DNA of 64,000 bases, from NCBI GenBank assembly GCA_013398055.1, contig VZRS01010773.1:186001-250000 (forward strand), written 5' to 3'. The first letter of the stretch is position 1, and every line of letters starts with the position of its first letter. Source of the DNA: Ifrita kowaldi. Its lineage: Eukaryota; Chordata; Aves; Passeriformes; Cinclosomatidae. A program made the position numbers and the translations under genes. The notes beneath the pieces are model-generated. The model did no database searches, was not told the DNA's origin, and worked only from the letters and a program-made list of their open reading frames with translations. Below are positions 1-12,411 of this stretch, piece by piece.

Positions 1-1905
1 TTCAAAGTTTTACAGTTTTTAAAGCATGGGTTTTGAATGAGAGATGTTTTTGCAGCCAATAACACAGTAATAGTAACTAACAGGAATTATAATTTATCTA
101 GGTGCATGTGTGCCTGTGTGATCATAACTCATAATTATAATTTTTTCACATTTTTTGCCTTATTGAGTTATACCTTGGTTTTAAGTACCCACAAGCACAT
201 TGTCTAGAAGCTTCTTGTATGACCAGAGTGGTTTTTTATGATTCTTTTGTGGGATTTAGTATTTTTTAGTGATATTAAAAAATACTGTAGAACTTAAAAC
301 AAAAATAACCAAAATACTTTTTTCTCCTTTGTGCTGTAGTTTACCTCTTCTTGGTTTTCTTTTTGCTACTTCATTGAAAAACTCTAACACATGCTTGACT
401 GACAGTCTTATAAACTGGAAGTCCATCCTGTCATCTTTGATGAGAAAGGATGATCTGGAAGTGGTCCTGGATATCAGTGAAGTCTACAAATCCGTGATAG
501 CACTGCCAAGATTGCAAGCAAAGTAACTAGTTGCTGCCACTAAAAGAAAAGATAAAGCAGCTAAAGGTGTCCTGTGTCCTGGATTGCCCAGTTCATCTCA
601 GCCAAATAAAGTGTGTTCTTTGGTCAGTATCAAAACAGTAAGACAAAAGTAATGACCGACCTTGTTTCAGATTTTCATGTTGCAAGTTTTTTTAATTCTC
701 TTTTTTCACCTTTGCATTTCAAAATTATTAAACTGCTTCAGTTTCTTATATTTAGAAAGATATGACCCTAGACATCCTCTGTGTACTTTGTCACAAATAG
801 TAGTTATTGTTATTTACATGTCCACCCTTCATGCCAGCCCCCACCTCTACACTGAAGTTTTACTGCCACTCTGAGCAATTATTTTTAGATGCACCTGCCC
901 TCTCCAACACTTTGAGATATAAGAAATATGTATAGACAATATTCAATTAAACCTATATTTGATGCTTTGCTAGTTTTTATGGCACCCATGTGCCTTAGGT
1001 ACACCTGTATTCTTACATATTAATGAAGTATTAGCCAAAAACCTGAAAACATCTGTCCATCAAACAACAAACTGAATAAGACCCAACTAATTCAGCTATC
1101 CAAGAGGCAAGAGGCAGTAAATTGGGCCAACATGCAAAGTTTCTATGCCTGATATTGCTGGTGATTTCCATGATCTTTATGTTATCTTTGTCATAGACTG
1201 AAACCAATTAGCCTCACCAGTTCTGAAAAAAAGGAGTATTGGTTCCATGGGGACATGATTTTTGTTAAAGATCAGAGAGGATCATAACCCAAGAGTTTAT
1301 AGACCCAGGGCTGAGACACATGTGAAGAACACAGAATGCTGAAATCATAACAGTGGTCTAAATAAGATGGAACATTAAATCAAAAATGAATTATAACATC
1401 TTGAGTGAGATCCCTAGTGTTTGACCATTCCCATGTTTCTGTCTCCAGTAAAAAGACTGTAAGTATCTTTGAAATGTCTTGGCTTGATACAGATGACAGT
1501 AAGGATTTTTTCATTTTTATGTACAGATATTTGTCAATCAGGAAAATTGATCTCATTCAGGTTTAGTGCTACATTCTGCCAAAATAATTGCATGAAATCT
1601 CCAAATTCTATTGTGATACAGATAAAGTATGATAATAACAGCAATAATACTAACAATGAATTGCATTATTTTTATGCACAGAAATACCTTGCCTTTAACA
1701 CATTTCCAAATTTAATGCTCATTGTAAATGTACAAATCTTCACATATTTACTGCTAGTATCAAAGTCTATTCAGAAATAATTTCAAAATCAAATAGATGC
1801 CTATGTCAGCCACCTACAGGTTAATAATATTTTTCTTTAGATCAACATCCTGATTTCAATCTTTGTTATAGTGATTGCAAAACATATTTTCTTTTGCTTT
1901 CAGAG

Positions 1906-1908
<3 letters not shown>
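1..1908. other. AT-rich non-coding stretch, no gene recognised
   Basis: No repeat family or gene is recognised here. The longest readable frames are 85 and 103 codons (269-526 and 1469-1780, plus strand). They have no domain I recognise, and their lengths are unremarkable for DNA this rich in A and T. The 269-526 frame follows a T-rich stretch ending in TAG and ends beside a GTAACT, so a spliced exon cannot be excluded, but nothing else supports one. Confidence 0.6.

Positions 1909-1936
<28 letters not shown>
1909..1936. repeat. poly-T run (28 T)
   Basis: This is an uninterrupted run of T immediately upstream of the truncated CR1 copy. CR1 elements do not end in poly(A), so this run is probably not the element's own tail. 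It could be the poly(A) of an antisense retrocopy or a simple slippage expansion. It is a likely site of length polymorphism. Confidence 0.9.
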
Positions 1937-1944
1937 GATAAAAG

Positions 1945-2668
1945 GCAAGATGGATACTGAATACCTCAGTGGCCACCAAAATCATGGAGCAGATCCTCCT
2001 GGAAACTGTGCTAAGAGACATGGAAAATAAGGAAGTGATTGGTGACAGTAAAAACAACTTCAGTAAGGGCAAGTCATGCCTCACACATTGTGGCCTTGTA
2101 CAGTGGGGTTACACCACGGGTGGATAAGGGAAGAGCAACTGATATTATCTACCTGGACTTGTGCAAAGCATTTGACAAAATTCTGCATGACATCCTTGTC
2201 CTTAAACTGGCGCAACATAGGTTTTATGGATGGATAATTTGGTAGATAAGGAATTGGCTGGATGGTTGAGTTGTGGTCGATGGAGACGAGTGATGAGTGG
2301 CATTCCTTAGGGGCTGGGATTGGGACAAGCGCTGCTTAACATCTTTGCCAGCAATGTGGACTCTGGAATTGAGTGCACTCTCAGCAAGTTTGCCAACACC
2401 AAACTGTGGTGCAGTCAACGTGCTGAAGGGAAAGGATGACATGCAAAGGGACCTTGACAGGCTTGGGAGGTGGGTCTGTGCAAACCTCATGAAGTTCAAC
2501 AAGGCCAAGTGCAAGGTCCTGCAGCTGGGTCAGGGCAATCCCAAGCACAAATACAAGTTGGGCTGAGAATAGATTGAGAGCAACCCTAAGGAAAAGGACT
2601 TGGGGGTTGACATGGCGCAGGAATGTGAGCTTGTCCCTTTCAACCCAAATTATTCTATGATTCTATGA
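1945..2668 (+). mobile_element. CR1 LINE copy, 5'-truncated and internally deleted
   Basis: The copy begins inside ORF2 (reverse transcriptase part) and runs to a typical CR1 3' terminus at about 2650-2668, two tandem copies of an ATTCTATG-type octamer. Translation in the plus direction gives the CR1 core pieces in order: DKGRATDIIYLDLCKAFDK, then CTLSKFA, then DLDRLGRWVCANLMKFNKAK and GNPKHKYKLG. After about 2630 the rest of ORF2 is missing and the sequence jumps to the 3' end, so there is a large internal deletion. The 5' truncation is the usual result of incomplete target-primed reverse transcription. The 5' boundary is approximate (1937-1960). Confidence 0.9.
1950..2600 (+). pseudogene. 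CR1 ORF2 reverse-transcriptase remnant, inactive
   Basis: This is the readable part of ORF2 in the 1945-2668 CR1 copy, covering the finger/palm part of the reverse transcriptase. In an intact element the protein copies element RNA at the target site. Here the frame contains stops at about 2243-2245 and again near 2280-2295, plus at least one frameshift around 2395-2410. The catalytic aspartate pair expected after KFA is absent: the sequence goes directly to NTK, so the palm motif is deleted. Frames 2039-2245 and 2297-2566 are fragments of this ORF and not separate genes. It cannot encode an active enzyme. Confidence 0.85.
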
Positions 2669-4489
2669 TAATACGAGTAAGTGAAGAACAAAATTTTTCT
2701 ACCATGTTTCCAATGCCAATGGGAAAAAAAGTATATCGGAATTTGCTTTATTTAATCTTACACATTATTTCTTCCTTCACTCTTCATCCACTTTAAGAAT
2801 ATACTGATGATGCAGATTTAGGAACTTTTCCACATATTCTCCCTATGCTACCTTACCAATCAGTTACTGGAGCAGATAAAAATTTTATTCTCTGGGATTG
2901 ATGAGGACAGGAGTAATTTGGTCACTGAAACTCTTCTTTTTTATTCATGCTTTTTCTCTCTCCTTATCTTACCTATTAAGAATGATTTTGACACAAGAGA
3001 TAATGAATCCATCCCTGCTGCATTATTAATTTTGAGTTAGATATTAGGCAACAGTTCTTCTGAAGGAAGAAGAGCATATAATTCATACTAGTAGATGGCA
3101 TTAATTCTTATTGTGTATATATTTAAAAATGGATGGACTTTATCAGCTCCAGTATTGATATGATATACTTACACATGCTCTCATGTAGTTGTCTCCTACT
3201 GCTAGAGAAACCTTAAGGTAATAATCTTGCTTCATCAGTTTCCATCAAGTTTTCTGTCTCCTAGCTCTGGATTTTGCCAGCCTAGCAATTCAGTTTAATG
3301 ATCTTTTTTTACCAACTTATGGTGCCCCAAACATTTGATAGAAGTTAGAGTCAATCTAGTAAAGATCAATAACCAAAGCTGGGTAAAAAATATATGTTTT
3401 AAAATATGCTCTCCCTTAACAGCTGCTTTTGGCTATAGGGAGCCACTAGTTCTTATGATAATTTTTCTAAGCCTTTCACTTTTTAAGGTGTTCATTAATT
3501 TATTTAACAACAAAATGTGACTGCAGTATGCATAGTCCACCTCAAAGCAAATTACTGGAAGTTGTATTTGATAAATTTATGACTTTCTCACAGATATGAC
3601 TGATAAATGGATTGTCTCTTCAAAAAGAAGTAACTCCAAAAGCTGAGAAGAATACTGGATGAAGAAAAGGTCATATCATTTGACTTCTGTCAGCAGAAAA
3701 ACAACCTGTAATGTTTGCTTGAAGCAGTTCATTACAATTACTTTTGAAACACAGAACAAGAATATAAATGCACAGATTAGCTTCTTTGCTACCCCTCAAG
3801 CCCCTTCACTCCAATTTAAAGGCTTTAAAAGGTGTTTAAAATGTGCAAGAACAAAATTTTTCACTTTGATAGGCTGGCAGTATTCTCCAAGAATTCAAAA
3901 CGTGATGGCTAAGATCATCTGGGAGTAGAGTTTTCCCCCTTAGTAGCATGTGGTGACGGAGATGTACACTAGCAATTGTTTGTGTGGACCACAGAGTTTA
4001 CCCATAGGATAACACAGAAGAGACGTGTGTGACAAGTACTGACATGTCACTTGGTTGTGTGATACTCAGATGTGCAGAGAGTTCTGACCCCCTCCTGCAA
4101 GTGCCATATAATTTTCATACCTGCTCCCCGTACCTCCAAACTTTTCCTCATATTTCTCCCATTCAGTTAGAAGTTGCCTTCCCCAGTGCATTTCTTTTGC
4201 AGCTCTTCAAAGAAGAGATAGTTTTGTCACCAACAAGATGTGCCTCTGCTCCTTCGAAGACCCTCAACTGTTTGTCTACTCCTTCATAACACTGACAGCA
4301 ACAAAAAAATTCCAACTCAATATTTTTCATATCATTAAAGTCAATGGGATTACATGTGAACATTTATTAGCTTACTACTTTGCAGCCTAAACAACTGCAC
4401 TTCACTTTTCTGGTGGTTTTTTGAGTCTGTTTGTTTGTTGAGATTTTTTTGTGGGGGAGTGATATTATGGTTTCATTTGAATTTTCTGT

Positions 4490-4546
4490 GGTTTTTTGTA
4501 TGTTTGTTTTTTTCTTTTGTAGTTTTAATTTTTTTTTTCTTTTTCC
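4490..4546. repeat. T-rich low-complexity tract
   Basis: The tract is made of irregular T runs interrupted by single G, A or C. It explains the apparent frames 4431-4703 (+) and 4367-4648 (-), whose products are phenylalanine- or lysine-rich and not real proteins. Confidence 0.8.
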
Positions 4547-7500
4547 CAAAACCAGCAAATCATTGCTTCTAAAGGATATAGATAACATGAGACTTCTGCA
4601 GGGCCAGAACTTGAGACTCAGGGAGTCAGGATTGGGTTTCAGTACCATGAAATTGAACCGATTTAGCTCACCATACTTAATAGAAGATACCTGTAAAGCT
4701 TAGTGGACTTCTTGCTTCCATATCAAAAAAGGACCTCTTTAGACTTCACTGTTAGCTCTAAGTGATTTTCCTCTTTTTACTTCTTCTGACTTGGAGTGCT
4801 AAGGAGACACTATTGAATGGATAACTAAATATTCTTAATTACCAATTCCTTGTGGAGATAGAAGTAGATACTTTCCCTTTCTCTGGTGTAACCTGCTTAC
4901 ATTTTAGATCTCACAAATTTTAGGATTATGTAGGGATAATAAGGACCATTAAGCTGAATTATACCAGCCCAGGTTTGACTTCATACAAATGGTGGCAAAA
5001 TGGCACAATCCCTTTATTTATGTTTGCTGCTAGAATACATTCAGCTGAAGAAAATGGGAAAATTTTGAAATGTATAACAAAATAAATTCATTTCCCCACA
5101 TAATTCTGTAGTTAATCCATGTTGTGGGTTGGTTTGTTTTTCTTAGAATAAACTGAGTAAGGAGAGAAGAAAATATTGCCCAACAGGAAGATTTAGGATT
5201 TTCAGTTTACCGTTTGATATTACCAACCCTGAGCTTTTCTCTGATAATTTAAGTTAGATCAAGGTATACAAGACTGGGCTGGCACAACCTCATAAATCAT
5301 CTCTCATTTAAATTAACAACTAGATTTTTTTCTTATATAATTAATATTTTATAACCAAATAAGTTTTACAGCTGATGGGTTAAAATGAGTAAACTCCTAG
5401 CAGCTATGGCACACCCTTTACAGCACAGAAACACAATAAAATTATAATTCAAGACTGACTGTAAGTAGTTGTTCCATTAATGCCTTTGAGAACAGGTAGT
5501 GATTAACAAATTGTATACTACATTAAAAGAAGATACATTATTTTTTTAAATGGCCACTACGCAGTTCTGAAAAGTTGATAATTCATTTTGGATTTATTTC
5601 ATTAATATTCAAACAATTCTCTAAAACATATATAGCCCAAACCCATAAACACATATATATATATAGTGCAATCTGTCATGATCCAGATGTATACTACATA
5701 AACTCTCACATTCTAGAAATTTTTTGTGGGTGGTTATGCAATACAGCTACTGCTTAAAGAAAAGATACACAATAAATTAGCCAAATTTTGCAAGAATATC
5801 AGAGAACGCTCTGAGTTTAAGTACATTTCTGTTTCTCTTGTTGCATGCAGAAATTCATCCTGGTCACTTCTGATTACTATAATGGAGTTTTTAATTTTCT
5901 GACTTCTGTCACTGCAGCCCTTCACTTGGTCCAGACAGTGTCTGTTTGGGAAACTTTATTCCCTCTTTTAACAACTGCCATTGGCTGATGTACCCAGTTT
6001 CTCACTGTGTGCATTTTTTTAGTGTCTTTAGTTAGGAAAACCTTGTTGGCATTTACAAAGTCATCCTGAGCTCAAGACAGCCTAGAATTTAATAAAAATA
6101 AGTGTCCATTCAAAGCAGCCAACACAAATCACTATGTTGTTTGCTTGTTTTAATAAAAGTTATAGTTGAAGAAATAAAAGTAAAGTAGTATTAAGACAGA
6201 ATTGTCAAAAGTCCCCGATTCCTCTGTCCATCAGACCACTTTTGTATGTTTGACACTATCATGACAAGATTTTTGTCCTTCTACATTCCTTGTTTCTGAG
6301 GTTCATCTCAAGTGAGAACTCTTGTATTTTAGCACCTAGGCTTTATATATATTGCTTTTGAAGTACTTCAGAGAGTCTGGACAGTTTAAATCCTACTGAA
6401 CTTGATTCTTTCTTTTTTACTAGAAGATATAGAATGGCCACTATTTACTGAAGAATGCACTTCTTAATATCTGTGAAGATAGAACTGTCTCTTTTTTAAT
6501 ACTAGATATCAATGCTTGGACTTGAGTGGCCAATTTATAACTATTTAACTCAAGACAGGGAAAAAACCAAAGTCTGTCTTTACTGGCTCAGACACAACTA
6601 CACACTCTAGCTGTTCGACCCTTTGCAGCTGAGGGCTGCATAGTTCAGTTATTACGGCTAGCTGTGATGCTCATATAAACATTTGGAGGAATGTTTTGTT
6701 CAGCTCTTCTGGCTGAAAACTAATCCCTTTCCTTATAGGACTGTTCTCAGGCAACTCAGCTATCTCTGAACTAAACTGCTACACATGTGCAGAAATGCTG
6801 GCATAAGGGAGGGACAAATGTATTCACTGTGACTGGAACAAATGTAAGTGTTGAAGCAGGACCAAGGGAACTCCGATTAGTTTTGGTTGAAGATGTGAAA
6901 GTATATCCTTGTAATGCATCTGTCAGTATTAAGCACCTCCTTTACTGAATCTTACCTCCTATATTAGTTTCTACTTTTCCTAAATGTTTAATAAAAAGCT
7001 GAGTAAAATACATTTTGGTCACTAATAAGCCTTATTTGATTGAGATTTACACCACTTAAAGTTGGCAATGTGCTTGCTGTGACTGATCATTTGCTGCCTT
7101 TCTTTCAAGGGTACTGCATACAGCACAAAGCAGTTCACTAGTAGGGAGAAATCAAAGCAAAGCACTTGCCCTACAGAGATTTTATTAATTTAATTCCAAT
7201 CTTTCCTTAATGCAGAATGACTAGACAAAAGCTAAGACAAAAATACAGTCTAGGACTTTCAGCCAAGGACCCAACATAATATTTACTGACAGCTTGATTC
7301 TCTACTAGATTTAGGGACTAGAGTTAGAAATTTAGTCATCAGTCTTGTTGACTGGATCATTCTGACAAGTCAGGCTCATCTCTCAAGACTGTAATGTCTG
7401 AACAGTTAAGGGTGTTGAGACCTTTTTCTGAGTCTTTTATCTTACTTGTTTTAACATATAGGTAAACCTTGTCTCAACAGATGCAATAATTTTTGAGATA

Positions 7501-7710
7501 ATTTTAGGTATAAAAAAAATCTGAAGAACCTAAAAACTTTACAGTGTACAGAAACAGTTTAAATATCTGCATGATTAGAAATGACTGATTGTCTCTTCAT
7601 AATTTTGCCAGGATGAGAAAATATATTCTCAAATGGTTTCAAAGTCTATTTGTAAATAAGGACAGAAAATGAAGAATTTAAACAAAATTAGATGTGGATT
7701 TTTTTGGTTT

Positions 7711-7736
7711 GGGGTTTTGGGTTTGGGGTTTGGGGG
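7711..7736 (+). repeat. G-quadruplex-capable G/T tract
   Basis: Four G-runs of 4, 3, 4 and 5 are separated by T-only loops of 4, 3 and 3. This satisfies the standard G3+N1-7 quadruplex pattern and looks like an interrupted telomere-type TTTGGGG array. It sits in otherwise AT-rich DNA. Confidence 0.85.
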
Positions 7737-9228
7737 TTTTTTTGGTAAAGAAAGAATACATAAAGAGAGGACAGGATCATAAAGCAACTGAACAAGATAG
7801 CAAATATAGTAGGACTGACACTAGAAAGAGATATCAGTAAATTAGCTGAATAGAGAGGCAGCAGAGGTCAGGGACCCACGAGAGAATTCGGATTTTTCTT
7901 ACTAACTCTGGGCATATTTCTCACCACCTATTTTTTCAATGTTTAAGTCCTGGGAATAAAACTTAGAATAAGGATATACAATTTACAATTTCCTGCCATT
8001 GCTACCAGTTTCCTTAGGGATTCTGAACAAAACCATCATCTGTAGGCCTCAGATCCTATTCTGTAAATCAGGCACTTTTACATAGCACTTCTCACCAGCA
8101 GCATCATAAGATATTGTAAGAAGCCTAACAAATATTCCAGAAAGTATAACTAAATTCAGAAATACCAGCAAAGACATCTGAAATAATTCAGGAGTTTATC
8201 AAATAAAAAATTTGTATAGTTATTTAGCCAGTATATGATACTGTCCTCCCCACACATGAACTGTGACTGTTTTCTTTTAGTAAAAATAGTTCAAAACAAG
8301 TTCTGTAATCCTTCTACTCATTACAAAAAAGATAGCCAGTCCCCATCTGCAGATTGTGTCTGATTCCTTACTACAATCCATTTGCAATATTTTTAATAAA
8401 ACTTTGGGGGTTTTATGCCCACTAAAGTCACCAGGTTTTTTTGGGGGGGTTTTGTTTTGCACTTTTTTCCCAGAATGGCACCCTGGAGTCAAGAGTGCCT
8501 GAGAGGTACAACAATCACTCACTGTTGAATAATATTCAATGTATGATTGAAATAATCAGCTAGGCATAAGAAATACATGTAAAAGACAAAGGAAAATGAA
8601 TGAATGAAAAAAAAGAAAATAGTATAAACAGATATAGAGGTCATGCCAGAAAAAGAAGCAAGGGTTAGTCCGGAAAAAATCTGCACAGATTGGGGAATTA
8701 GAATAGATGTAAAAGAATTGACATGTACTAGTGAGTACAAGCAGAGATTAAACAATCATAGTGAAAGGGGGTTTCTGTGTACAGACTAAACATAGTCCCA
8801 TGTTGTAATCCACTTTATCCCAGACAGGAACTCAATGTATTCTGGCAATAATACTTCTGTGTCCATCATTCTGATATTTGAACAGCCAAAGAGAAAAGTC
8901 AAGTGCAAACATTCTTGACTCAACAAAAAATTGGGCCTACTATGATTAATCTTCTAATATATTTATATTTCATTAAAATATGATGTCTGTTTAGCAGGTA
9001 GACTAGGAGTTGAGTGGAAAGCTAGAGATACAAGTCCGTTAAGCACTGTCATTATGCTGAGTGTTTAATTGTTTTTAAGCTTACTCCTAGTGATCATTAC
9101 ACACCTTTACTTTGGTATGAATTTACTCCTAATTTGTCCAATTCACATTAAGACTTTTCATAAGTCAGTCTATTAACCCAGAGTTTTTATGTGCATTTTA
9201 TATTTAGATTATGGCTTTTCTTTTTTTT

Positions 9229-9260
9229 GGGGGGGAGGAGGGAAGGGTGGGATGTTGGGG
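9229..9260 (+). repeat. G-quadruplex-capable purine tract
   Basis: Five G-runs (7, 3, 3, 3 and 4) have loops of 4, 2, 1 and 5 bases, directly after a run of eight T. It has one more G-run than a quadruplex needs. The overlapping frames at 9204-9437 (-) and 9211-9432 (+) are products of this composition. Confidence 0.85.
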
Positions 9261-12200
9261 CAGGATAATGTACCTATACAAAGTAGTTAAAGTAATTTCT
9301 CTACAAACCTTGAATTTTCCAGGGCCTGTATGTTTGATATTCACAAGCAGAGTAGTTGTCAAGTGTGGAATACTACCCCTTCTTAAGACCAAAGCAGCAT
9401 TCTGTAAACATGTGATGAAGTTTTTCCAATGAAACACATATTCATCAATGTAAGGTGAATATTGCTATATACAGATCAAGCACTTCTGGCCACAAAAGAT
9501 GACATAATTTATCCTCAGCAAGCACTGCTTATAAATAATTACATATATATATGTTAATAGCACAGTTCCTATTAATTTTAACTCATTAATCCAAACTAGA
9601 GAGGGAGATCCTAAAGAAGCTGCAAAAATATCAGCCATTAAACTACTTACGACCAGGCAGCGTCTTCCCCCTTATTCTGTCATAACTGACAAATTGTATT
9701 TTTAATAAAAGTAAGACATCGGTGTAAGATTTGTGTCTAAGTTAAGCATAATCTCTGAGTGTCATAAATTTGGAAAAAAAGAAGAAGTGTTGCAAACAGT
9801 CAATTTGAAGAACTCTGTGTCATATTTACGTCCTGGTATGTGCATCTTCTATTTTCACTATTTCCATAGTTAACTTATATATTTATTCATTATGGTACCA
9901 TATTGAAACTGAACTGAATCAGTAGGGGGAGCTTTAAGACCCATGAGCCAAAATTGTGTTTTTGTTCAGCCACTAAAAACCGAATGTGCCTGAGGGCTTC
10001 AATGTTTAACATATTGCTCTGCTCAATGAATAGTGGCACAGAGATGTCTACAAATGTGAGTTTGTTTCCAAAGCACTTGTAGGGTGCCTATAATCACCTT
10101 GTCCTTTGTAACATTGATTTTTAATATATATGACTAGGCCAGGATATTTTATAACCCAAATGAAAAGCTCCTGGAAGCAAATAGCACAAAGTACTGAAAG
10201 TGTATAGTTTATATACCCAGAAATAGAAAATCATTTGTTTAAATAAACTCAAGCTGAGCAAAGTAATTGATGGCTTCTTTACCCCCTGAAGTGCCATGAA
10301 ATGAGTGTGCCCTTATATAGTAATTAAAATGTGCCAACAACTATTTTATTGTCTCCGATGGAATTGTCAAGCATTGTTCCAAAAACAAACCAGAGGCAAA
10401 GCTGCTAAACATGGTATTATTTGCCATTGTAGTGTGTTGGCTTGTATTAAAAAAAGACCAACTGTCACCTCATACATATGCCTCTATTAATAGTGAGGAT
10501 CCTGAGAATCTCTGTTCCTTTCTTATAGTTTAAGTAAAAGGTAGCTTGTTTCTTTTTCTTAAATAAAAAAATCTGGTTTGCTACATTATTCTTCTTTACA
10601 TCTACAAGATGCACAAGAGTCAGCATCTTTGTATTCTGTGGACAGTGTTTTATTTATTAAAGGGGAAAATTATTACACAAATTTAAATAAGTGTTCTGGT
10701 TCAATCTTGTTTTGAAAAGAAAGGTTTAGGTACCAGAGTAAGGGAAAAAAATGTGTTAGATCACTTAGGTGATAATTCCCTTTCTTTTTTCCTTCCCATG
10801 AAATATCAATCATATTTTAATTAGATGTCTGGATTGAAAAAAAAATTATACTCTTTAAAAAGAGATTCTATTTCCCTGCATTGTTTCCACACTAAATTGT
10901 TCTGTATATTATGTTTGTACCATGACACCAACAATCCAATTACAGTTATATACTGCTGAGGATTTTTGTCACATTTGTTAACCTTAAGCCTACTGCAGTC
11001 CAATGGAACATCCACTCTTGCTTGTGATGAGTGACCTATGTCACTGTGTTGTAGCTAAACACAGATAAGTACTAAAAAAGGATACTGAAACCCTTGTTAC
11101 TCCACTTTCACCTGACATATCCTTAGAGTTCTGGGAACTCAGCAATAAAGTCATGAGAAATCACTTGGAGCCAAAATCTGAAATCTATTTTGAGAGTCTG
11201 TTAAGTAACTCAAGACACACACTGAAAACAGAAGTGAAGCATGACAGTCTGAAAACTGAAGATTTTTCTAATCAAAACCCTATTGATTTGAACACAGCAG
11301 AGAGAAAGATGATTTTATCTTAATGTAGTTTAATTATATTGCAGCCTCATTAACTCTTTGTAATTATATATATCCAAGCATAATTCAGCCAGTGTGAGCC
11401 AAACTTGTCTTAATAAACAATCTCTCAGGAAAGCTAAGTTCACAAATAATTTGCCTTTATGCCATCCTGCAGTAATCCTGCCTCACTGAGGCTGAAGACA
11501 GGGAAGGGGAGGCTGCCCTCCTAATTGCAGGTGCCAAAATTTTTGGCTTCTTTTATTCTTTATTCCCACTTAATTGGGATGTACGAATTCTTCTGAAGTA
11601 TTCGGTAGATGTTCATAAGGTTGAAACAACGTGAAAGTGTAATCGTATATATGTGGGTCTCTCAGCTCCACATCTGTGTCACTTGCAGGGGAAGAAATGA
11701 ACTTCCCCCACTGCTTTGCATCATTTTGTATCTGAAATAGCTTGTACTAATCAGGGATGAGGAAAAGAAAAGGAATAATTTTGAAAGCAAGCCCAATTCA
11801 GCAACAGAATATGTCTTTTTCACCCTTTAGAAGAACAGAACAAATACACAAAGCAACAGCAGCTCTGTTATCACAGCTGCCTTTCCCATCTCTGCCTAAA
11901 CTGATGCATTACAGCTTCCATATAAGACACTTTGAAAAAAATGATAAAGAGCTAAATTAAACTGTGACAATTGTCATTTTGCTAAATGGCTTTCTGAGAT
12001 CTGAGATTTTTCACCTTCCCTTTGTCCTTTCTGTGAGACTGCTTGCTGCAGCACCAAGTCCCAGCTCTTGTAAGCAGCACTAACATGGCTAGAGCCAGCA
12101 TGCCCAGCACATACTGTAGCCTTAGCTCTAGGGTAGCAAAAAACCTCCCTTTGCCTTTTCTTCTGCAATATATCTCAACACAACCTCTTGTTATATTTCA

Positions 12201-12411
12201 ATTTAATTTTTAATTTCATTTCTAACTGCTACCCTTACCAGTTTTCCGAAATTTTCAAAAATAACTGAAAAGCAAAACTTTCCTAGTGGTATCTTTTCCT
12301 TTTCCACACTACTTTTCCTCTTTGCTACTCTTCTCTCTTTGTCTACATTCTGTTTACTTCAAAAGTGTTAGCATTAGTTGTCTAAGAGTTCTTTTTACTG
12401 TTTACTATTCC

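Larger units (their letters stand above)
2669..12411. other. About 9.7 kb of AT-rich non-coding DNA
   Basis: No coding region, RNA gene or large mobile element is recognised. Readable frames reach at most about 96 codons and are low-complexity or featureless. The stretch holds a T-rich tract (4490-4546), two G-quadruplex-capable tracts listed separately (7711-7736, 9229-9260), and a short (AT)n at about 5652-5665. Around 4329-4363 there is a fragment reminiscent of an old amniote repeat (GTCAATGGGATTACATGTG). The stretch near 11310-11420 is dense in homeodomain-type TAAT sites and could be a non-coding conserved element. Confidence 0.55.

Noticed and set aside
269..526. 85-codon frame with splice-like sequences at both sides
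   Set aside because: No recognisable domain; the length is ordinary for AT-rich DNA, and GT/AG dinucleotides are too frequent to count as evidence.
4329..4363. GTCAATGGGATTACATGTG, similar to a phrase common in amniote repeats
   Set aside because: The match is too short to assign to a family without a library search. It is mentioned only in the regional entry.
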